NCBI GenBank assembly: GCA_024691465.1
Contig: JAILNO010000038.1
Location: 1-12,006, forward strand
Reading direction: 5' to 3'
Source of the DNA: Pseudobutyrivibrio sp.
GTDB taxonomy: Bacteria > Bacillota_A > Clostridia > Lachnospirales > Lachnospiraceae
DNA length: 12,006 nucleotides
Positions 6,931 to 12,006 of the stretch are shown piece after piece. The notes under the pieces are model-generated. The model was not told the origin of the DNA, did no database searches, and was given only the letters and a program-made list of their open reading frames with translations. The translations under genes and the position numbers were made by a program. The first letter of the stretch is position 1, and the number at the start of each line of letters is the position of its first letter.

Positions 6931-7935
6931 TTACCAATTCAAATCTATCTGCTGCCTGCTAGCCACCGCTATGGTCATACCATCCATCGCCTCTTTAGGA
7001 AGCACCAGCTGCCTACTGCTAAGTGCTGCGCCACAGACTGCAGCTCTCTCACACACATTAGACACTCCTACTGTGTTCCTTACAAATGAAGAATCTGTAT
7101 ATTCTCCAGGAAGTGATGATAATTCCTCCGCGGTATAAACCATAAATCTGGCATTGAAATAATGAGCCAGAGTGATTAATCCCTTTTCCTCTGATTTAAC
7201 ATCTATGGTTGCAAAGCCATACAGATTATCCCTAAGGTAATCCTCTTCATACTTAGTACATACGAAATCATGTAAGTCCTCGAAGGATTTGCCCTTCTTG
7301 CACCCCATGCCAATTACCAGTCTCTTAGGTATTAATGTAAATCCATCAGAATCATGTTCTGAGATAACCACATCAGCTACTCCGCTATCTATAACAGTAA
7401 CATGTTCTGGTGTATTCCCTATGAAATTACATGGGATATCACATCTAATTGTTATATCCTCACCTGCTAAGAGCTTAGATGATATATGTTTAATACCACT
7501 CTTATTATTAATCTTAAGTCCATTAATCCTTGCAAAGGTATCTATTGCAAACACGCCATTAATATCAGTAGCTGTAGTAATAACAGCTGTAGAGTTGAGA
7601 ATATCTGCAATCTCAGTAGCTATCTCATTAGCTCCACCGAAGTGACCTGATAGTATAGGTATCACATGCTCTCCCAGCTCATCACACACTATCACTGGAC
7701 TATCCGTAAGCTTGCTATGGATGAATGGCGCAATGAGTCTCACTGCTATACCAGTAGCTCCTATGAAAAGAATAGGAAGTCTCTTATCAAAGGAATCCCT
7801 AATCCAATCATCTATGGAAATATCTCTATCATATAAGTCAACAATGAAACCACCATCTGAATTAGATAGTTTAGTAGCCAGCTCCTGACCCCTATCGCTG
7901 AAATATACTGTTCTTAGTAACCTTTTACCTAACAT
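6931..7935 (-). CDS. cbiG: Cobalt-precorrin-5A hydrolase
   Basis: CbiG opens the delta-lactone of cobalt-precorrin-5A and releases the two-carbon fragment as acetaldehyde, a step found only in the anaerobic pathway. The N-terminal domain has FIGATGIAVRLIAPF (57-71), DELGEHVIPILSGHFGGAN (85-103) and the ITTATDINGVFAID run (119-132). The C-terminal domain has VIGMGCKKGKS (207-217), NTVGVSNVCERAA (287-299) and LVLPKEAMDGMTIAVA (310-325). The 334-residue length fits a stand-alone CbiG. The ATG follows the cbiF stop by two bases (TAAGCATG), with GAGG five bases upstream inside the end of cbiF. The first roughly eight residues look slightly longer than typical, but no better start exists downstream. 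Confidence 0.95.
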   Translation of the reverse strand: MLGKRLLRTVYFSDRGQELATKLSNSDGGFIVDLYDRDISIDDWIRDSFDKRLPILFIGATGIAVRLIAPFIHSKLTDSPVIVCDELGEHVIPILSGHFGGANEIATEIADILNSTAVITTATDINGVFAIDTFARINGLKINNKSGIKHISSKLLAGEDITIRCDIPCNFIGNTPEHVTVIDSGVADVVISEHDSDGFTLIPKRLVIGMGCKKGKSFEDLHDFVCTKYEEDYLRDNLYGFATIDVKSEEKGLITLAHYFNARFMVYTAEELSSLPGEYTDSSFVRNTVGVSNVCERAAVCGAALSSRQLVLPKEAMDGMTIAVASRQQIDLNW

Positions 7936-7937
7936 GC

Positions 7938-8693
7938 TTACCTCGCTGGTCTGAAGCCAGTTTCAAAATCCGCTGAATACAGTTTAGAAAGAGTATAATT
8001 GGATTTAGCAATTACATCTCCTACCAATATAACTGCCAGGTTCTTAATATCGTGAGCCTTTCCTGTCTCAGCCAGAGTTCCAACTGTACAGATGTACTTC
8101 TGCTCATCTGGCCAAGTAGCTTTATAAACTATTGCAGCCTTAGTATCCTTAGAGTATCCACCATCTATTAGTCTGTTCTGCAATTCCTCCAGCATACCAC
8201 TACTTAGATATATAGCCATGGATGCATTATGTGCTGCGAAGCTTTGGATAGATTCCTTCTCAGGTACCTTAGTTCTGCCTTCCATTCTGGTAATAATAAG
8301 TGACTGACTCACCTCTGGAAGTGTGTATTCCAGATTAAGTGACGCTGCTGCTCCAAAGCATGCACTCACCCCTGGGCAACTCTCATATGAAATACCTGCC
8401 TCATCCAGTATATGCATCTGCTCTTGAACAGCTCCATATATACTAGGCTCGCCTGTGTGCAGTCTAACCACCTGCTTACCACTTGAAGCGCCAGAAATCA
8501 TCACCTCCATGACCTCATCTAATGTCATGGTGGCACTATTAAATATCTCACAGTCATCCTTGCTATATGAAAGTAACTCTGGGTTCACCAGTGAACCTGC
8601 ATAGATAATTACATCAGCTTCCTGCAAGAGTCTCATGCCTCTAACAGTAATCAGATCTGCAGCTCCACATCCAGCACCTACGAAATATACCAT
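7938..8693 (-). CDS. cbiF: Cobalt-precorrin-4 C11-methyltransferase
   Basis: CbiF transfers a methyl group from SAM to C11, making cobalt-precorrin-5A. The tetrapyrrole methylase fold is shown by YFVGAGCGAADLITVRG (3-19), ADVIIYAGSLVNPELL (26-41), VRLHTGEPSIYGAVQEQ (76-92), CPGVSACFGAAASL (106-119), the LPEVSQSLIITRMEGR stretch (125-140), and a C-terminal VGTLAETGKAHDIKNLAVILVG segment (from about 204). The 251-residue length is normal. Two substitutions stand out: the SAM-loop GAGPG is GAGCG here, and the usual TGDPS is TGEPS. The rest is typical, so activity is expected. AAGGG lies upstream of the ATG between the cbiD stop and this gene. Confidence 0.95.
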   Translation of the reverse strand: MVYFVGAGCGAADLITVRGMRLLQEADVIIYAGSLVNPELLSYSKDDCEIFNSATMTLDEVMEVMISGASSGKQVVRLHTGEPSIYGAVQEQMHILDEAGISYESCPGVSACFGAAASLNLEYTLPEVSQSLIITRMEGRTKVPEKESIQSFAAHNASMAIYLSSGMLEELQNRLIDGGYSKDTKAAIVYKATWPDEQKYICTVGTLAETGKAHDIKNLAVILVGDVIAKSNYTLSKLYSADFETGFRPAR

Positions 8694-8708
8694 TCCACTA
8701 ATCCCTTC

Positions 8709-9824
8709 CTATCCTCTAAGAATACTCTCCGCTCTATCTGACTTGGCAAGCAGGCCGAAGTCATTAGAATATAGGATACAGTCTATGCTAACCCTTCCCT
8801 GAGCCCTAAAGTCCAGATAGAATAATATCTTCTCAAGAGCGATTCCCATAGTTTCCTTAAGTAGACCCGCTTCCTCAATAAGCTTAAGAGCATCCTCTGT
8901 ATTGAGACAATCTAATACGCGCCTGCATAGCTCGTCATCACCGCCTGCTCTAAGTATGCAGCTTGATAGTATCTCCATCCTACAGTCTGCCTCATGAGAA
9001 TGGGTATTCATAATACCTCCAGCCACCTTAATAAGCTTGCCTATATGACCTGTGATAAGCATCCCTTTAAATCCTAAATCACATACCATATCAACAGTCT
9101 CGCCTATATAATTAGAGCATTTGACGCTCTTGTCTAAATCATAATTGTAGGTATCCCTCATGAACTTGAGTCCATAATTGCCTGGAGAGACTATGGCGAT
9201 ATCCTCTCCTAGTTCCTTTTTCTGATTAAGCTCTACTCTGATTGAATCCAATAGAGCCTTAGAGCTCATAGGCTCCACTATGCCAGTGGTGCCAAGTATG
9301 GATATACCATCCACTATTCCAAGCCTAGGATTGAAGGTCTTGCCAGCTAGCTGCCTGCCCTCAGGTACTGATATCATAACCTGAAGCCTACCTCTGAAGT
9401 CTAGCAGGTTACATACCTCTGTAACTTCCTTGGTAATCATCTCTCTAGGCACATGATTAATGGCTGCATTACCCACTGGCTGATCAAGCCCTGGCAGTGT
9501 CACTCGCCCGATGCCTTCTCCACCATCTATATCTATCTGTAGTCCATTGTCGCTAATGGCGGATTCATCTCCCATATCAATAATTGATACTGTAGCCATT
9601 ACATGACTTCCAGTGGTTACATCAGGATCATCTCCTCCGTCCTTAATCACTCCACAGGTAACCTGATTCTCTGTTCTATGGATATCAACTATATCTGCGC
9701 AAAAAGTTACGCCTGCAGGTGTTTCTATTTCAATATTAAGTTTCTCCACTCCTGCTAAAAGCATATATGTGCCAGCCTTGGCTGCTGCCGCTGCACAGCT
9801 TCCTGTAGTAAATCCTCTACGCAT
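8709..9824 (-). CDS. cbiD: Cobalt-precorrin-5B C1-methyltransferase
   Basis: CbiD methylates C1 of cobalt-precorrin-5B to form cobalt-precorrin-6A and belongs only to the anaerobic route. Counting from the ATG, the protein begins MRRGFTTGSCAAAAAKA (1-17), the family's N-terminal signature. Later come DGGDDPDVTTGSH, the GEGIGRVTLPGL stretch, VPEGRQLAGKTFNPRLGIVDGISILGTTGIVEPMS (broken as VPEGRQLAGKTFNPRLGI, then VDGISILGTTGIVEPMS), SPGNYG, and GHIGKLIKVAGGIMNTHSH. The start is placed at the ATG at 9824-9822 (371 residues). A GTG six bases earlier at 9830 would also be in frame, but it lies inside the GAGGTG ribosome binding site that serves the ATG, and relatives start just before the RxGFTTG motif. 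The cbiC stop TGA overlaps that same site. Confidence 0.95.
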   Translation of the reverse strand: MRRGFTTGSCAAAAAKAGTYMLLAGVEKLNIEIETPAGVTFCADIVDIHRTENQVTCGVIKDGGDDPDVTTGSHVMATVSIIDMGDESAISDNGLQIDIDGGEGIGRVTLPGLDQPVGNAAINHVPREMITKEVTEVCNLLDFRGRLQVMISVPEGRQLAGKTFNPRLGIVDGISILGTTGIVEPMSSKALLDSIRVELNQKKELGEDIAIVSPGNYGLKFMRDTYNYDLDKSVKCSNYIGETVDMVCDLGFKGMLITGHIGKLIKVAGGIMNTHSHEADCRMEILSSCILRAGGDDELCRRVLDCLNTEDALKLIEEAGLLKETMGIALEKILFYLDFRAQGRVSIDCILYSNDFGLLAKSDRAESILRG

Positions 9825-9827
9825 ATT

Positions 9828-9833
9828 CACCTC
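9828..9833 (-). promoter_or_regulatory. Ribosome binding site of cbiD (decides the start)
   Basis: GAGGTG overlaps the TGA stop of cbiC and contains the alternative GTG start codon. The ATG at 9824 follows its GAGG core by five bases, which makes ATG the likelier initiation codon and links the end of cbiC translation to cbiD initiation. Confidence 0.65.
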
Positions 9834-10464
9834 AAGAATCTAAGTTATAGAGTAACGCATTTACGATAGCAGCTGCTATATTGCTGCCGCCCTTTCTACC
9901 CTCGTTGATAATGTATGGCACCTTAGATTGTAAGAATAGTTCCTTGGCCGCCACCACATTGACGAAACCTACCGGCACACCTATAACAAAGTCTGGTGTG
10001 TACTCTCCCTTTTCCATCATCTCATATAGAGATATAAGTGCTGTAGGGGCATTGCCTATTGCAAAGATTACTGGCATATCTAATGCTGCAGCTCTCTCCA
10101 TGGAAACAGTAGCTCTAGTTACCTGACGGCTCTTAGCCTCACTTGCCACATCCTCATCTGCCATGAAGCAATGCACTGCTCCACCATACTGGGATAAGCG
10201 CTTCTTATTGATTCCAGACAGGGCCATATTAGTGTCGGTAACAATATGTGCGCCGCTTCTAATTAAGTCCTTCGCTAATTTAATTGCACCATCTGAATAC
10301 CTCATGGTGTGAGCATAATCAAAGTCAGCACTGGTGTGAATGACTCTTTTAGTAATAGGTTCCTGCTCTTTATCAAGGGTAATCCCCATATTAGTAAGCT
10401 CTTCACCAATAATCTCAAAGCTACGCTTCTCTATTTCATTAGGTAATACGAATTCTATATTCAT
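9832..10464 (-). CDS. cbiC: Cobalt-precorrin-8 methylmutase
   Basis: CbiC shifts the methyl group from C11 to C12 of cobalt-precorrin-8, giving cobyrinate. The 210-residue length is normal. VIHTSADFDYA (41-51) carries His43, the position of the catalytic His in the CobH/CbiC family. Other signatures are TDTNMALSGI (76-85), RQVTRATVSMERAA (113-126), IGNAPTAL (136-143), IGVPVGFVNVVAAKELF (161-177) and GRKGGSNIAAAIVNALL (189-205). The ATG lies 15 bases after the cbiP stop, behind a purine-rich GAGAGAG that is a weak binding site. The TGA stop merges with the cbiD binding site. Confidence 0.96.
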   Translation of the reverse strand: MNIEFVLPNEIEKRSFEIIGEELTNMGITLDKEQEPITKRVIHTSADFDYAHTMRYSDGAIKLAKDLIRSGAHIVTDTNMALSGINKKRLSQYGGAVHCFMADEDVASEAKSRQVTRATVSMERAAALDMPVIFAIGNAPTALISLYEMMEKGEYTPDFVIGVPVGFVNVVAAKELFLQSKVPYIINEGRKGGSNIAAAIVNALLYNLDS

Positions 10465-10479
10465 TACACTCTCTCAATC

Positions 10480-11985
10480 TTACTTAATAAGAGAATAGAT
10501 GTATTCCATATCTAGATTCTCTCTGATTATATCTGCAAGCTTATCGTACTCTCTGTCCTTGAACTCCTGATAATCCATAGCAGACTCCAGCTTAAATCCC
10601 TTGCTCTCAGCTATAGCACTAGTTAGCCTAAGAGCCAGGTCACTACTATCGAATATTCCATGGACATAGGTTCCTAGTATATTGCCAGACTGTATTAGGA
10701 TAATATCTCCATTGTCATCGTGCTCAATTACATCTAGTGTCACATTACTATCATAATTAATATCAGTGATACCATTGTGAATTTCATAACCTGTGAACTC
10801 CTCACCTGACAGACAGCTATATAATCCAGTCATATCATCGAAGCAATCCTCAGTCTGACTGCGGTGCTTAGCAGGCTTAAGCCTGGTTATAGTTGGAAGT
10901 AATCCCAATCCTAAGATAGAGTCCAATCCCTCACTTTCAACACCATCCTCATCAGTGATTACCTCTCCCATCATCTGGAATCCACCACAGATTCCTATGA
11001 CAGGTCCAGAATTAGAATATTTCTTAATAGCTGCTTCCATGCCTGATTCTCTGAGCCATAGCATATCTGATATAGTATTCTTGCTGCCAGGAATGATAAC
11101 TATGTCAGCATCAGCAATATCCCTTGGATTGGTAACGAATTCCACTTCCACCCCATCGATACTCTCAAATGGTGCCACATCAGTAAAATTAGAAATCCTA
11201 GGCAGTCTGATAACTGCAACGGTAACGATAGGTACCTCCTCAGCAGATACCCTATCTCTATCTAATCTCTCGCTTAAACTATCTTCATCATCTATCATAA
11301 GACGAGCGTAAGGAACAGTACCAACTACAGGTACATGACCTCTCTCCTCAAGCATATCTATTCCAGAATCAAGTAAGCTCTTATCCCCCCTGAACTTGTT
11401 AATTATGAGGCCCTTTACCCTGGCTCTCTCGTCACTTTCTAAGAGTTCCAAGGTACCTAGGAGCTGAGCAAACACTCCGCCTCTATCTATATCTCCCACC
11501 AGAAGTACAGGAGCATCCACCAGGCTTGCCATACCCATATTGACTATATCATCTGACTTGAGATTGATCTCAGCTGGGGAGCCAGCCCCCTCTATTACGA
11601 TAACATCAGCCCAGGATGCCAGTTCATCATAAGCTGCCTTAATATCAGGTATAAGCTTCTTCTTGTATTTGAAGTAATCGCGGGCAGACATATTGCCAAC
11701 TACTTCACCATTAACTATCACCTGAGAGCCCACATCATTGGTAGGCTTAAGCAGTATGGGATTCATATATACAGAAGGCTTAACCCCTGCACACTCAGCC
11801 TGCATCACCTGTGCTCTGCCCATTTCAAGTCCATCTTCTGTTACAAAAGAATTCAAAGCCATATTCTGGGATTTAAAAGGAGCTACCTTGAGACCATCCT
11901 GTGCAAACACACGGCAAAGACCTCCCACTATTAAGCTCTTGCCCACATTGGACATTGTTCCTTGAATCATTATTACTTTTGCCAT
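10480..11985 (-). CDS. cbiP: Cobyric acid synthase, glutamine-hydrolysing
   Basis: CbiP (CobQ) amidates the b, d, e and g propionate side chains of adenosyl-cobyrinate a,c-diamide using ATP and glutamine. The ATPase domain shows QGTMSNVGKS (8-17), SQNMALNSFVT (39-49), EMGRAQVMQAE (54-64), MNPILLKPTNDVGSQVIV (74-91), EGAGSPAEINL (132-142) and DIDRGGVFAQL (165-175). The amidotransferase domain shows IIPGSKNTISDM (297-308), the nucleophile Cys333 in GICGGFQMMG (331-340), GYEIHNG (399-405) and His442 in YVHGIFD. The 501-residue length is normal. AGAGG lies five bases before the ATG. It is the first gene of the operon visible here, although it acts late in the pathway, so the true promoter is probably upstream of the window. 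Confidence 0.97.
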   Translation of the reverse strand: MAKVIMIQGTMSNVGKSLIVGGLCRVFAQDGLKVAPFKSQNMALNSFVTEDGLEMGRAQVMQAECAGVKPSVYMNPILLKPTNDVGSQVIVNGEVVGNMSARDYFKYKKKLIPDIKAAYDELASWADVIVIEGAGSPAEINLKSDDIVNMGMASLVDAPVLLVGDIDRGGVFAQLLGTLELLESDERARVKGLIINKFRGDKSLLDSGIDMLEERGHVPVVGTVPYARLMIDDEDSLSERLDRDRVSAEEVPIVTVAVIRLPRISNFTDVAPFESIDGVEVEFVTNPRDIADADIVIIPGSKNTISDMLWLRESGMEAAIKKYSNSGPVIGICGGFQMMGEVITDEDGVESEGLDSILGLGLLPTITRLKPAKHRSQTEDCFDDMTGLYSCLSGEEFTGYEIHNGITDINYDSNVTLDVIEHDDNGDIILIQSGNILGTYVHGIFDSSDLALRLTSAIAESKGFKLESAMDYQEFKDREYDKLADIIRENLDMEYIYSLIK

Positions 11986-11988
11986 GTC

Positions 11989-11993
11989 TACCT
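11989..11993 (-). promoter_or_regulatory. Ribosome binding site of cbiP
   Basis: On the minus strand an AGAGG lies at about 11995-11991 with a few bases to the ATG at 11985, embedded in AT-rich sequence. The remaining bases up to the window edge contain no recognisable promoter or riboswitch element. Confidence 0.55.
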
Positions 11994-12006
11994 CTAATAA
12001 TACTTA

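Noticed and set aside
9824..9830. GTG at 9830 as the cbiD start
   Set aside because: It lies within the GAGGTG binding site, and the ATG six bases later has proper spacing and matches the family N-terminus.
10955..11311. A 118-codon open frame on the plus strand inside cbiP, and similar ones at 7289-7645 and 1260-1613
   Set aside because: They lie opposite strongly conserved genes, are rich in Ser, Thr, Ile and Pro as expected from the antisense of this codon usage, and show no known motif or ribosome binding site.
828..11751. The palindrome CTTAAG occurs roughly twenty times by eye across the window, more than chance would suggest
   Set aside because: The copies checked fall on Leu-Lys codon pairs (CTT AAG) in the coding frame. 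The excess follows from codon preference, with no regular spacing or intergenic placement.
11986..12006. A cobalamin riboswitch or promoter ahead of cbiP
   Set aside because: Only 21 bases are available and they show just a ribosome binding site; a riboswitch of about 200 bases could not fit.

Overview
This window is a dense run of cobalamin (vitamin B12) biosynthesis genes, all on the minus strand, so transcription runs from about position 12000 down to position 1. Nearly every base is coding. Junctions are short gaps (0 to about 18 bases) or overlaps of 1 to 14 bases, as expected of a single polycistronic operon. CbiD, CbiG and CbiJ identify the anaerobic (early cobalt insertion) route. Together with moderately low G+C, strong AGGAGG-like ribosome binding sites and protein sequences that read as Clostridia, this suggests an anaerobic Firmicute, probably Lachnospiraceae. 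The family-level call is an inference from sequence style, not a database match.

Order in the direction of transcription: cbiP (cobyric acid synthase), cbiC, cbiD, cbiF, cbiG, cbiH, a cbiJ-cbiE-cbiT triple fusion, cbiA, cobT, cobU, cobS, a short second CobU-like gene, and the first 15 codons of a histidine-phosphatase gene that is probably cobC. CbiH, CbiF, CbiG, CbiD, CbiJ, CbiT, CbiE and CbiC convert cobalt-factor III to cobyrinate. CbiA and CbiP amidate the side chains. CobU, CobT, CobS and CobC activate the cobinamide, activate the lower base, join the two and remove the last phosphate.

Steps not encoded here are precorrin-2 synthesis, cobalt chelation, CbiL, corrinoid adenosylation, aminopropanol-phosphate supply (CobD) and CbiB. 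The operon is cut at both window ends, so these genes may lie just outside. No riboswitch, promoter, terminator, RNA gene, repeat array or mobile element is visible, and no gene-free stretch exceeds about 20 bases.

The most interesting points are: (1) two CobU-family genes flanking cobS whose motif losses look complementary, the 186-residue one keeping the guanylylation His region but with a degraded NEVGxGIVP motif, and the 110-residue one keeping that motif but lacking the His region; (2) the CbiJ-CbiE-CbiT fusion, which joins three consecutive steps and starts at TTG; (3) substitutions in the glycine-rich loops of CbiF and the CbiE domain. I see no wholly new system; the rest is a recognisable B12 operon.
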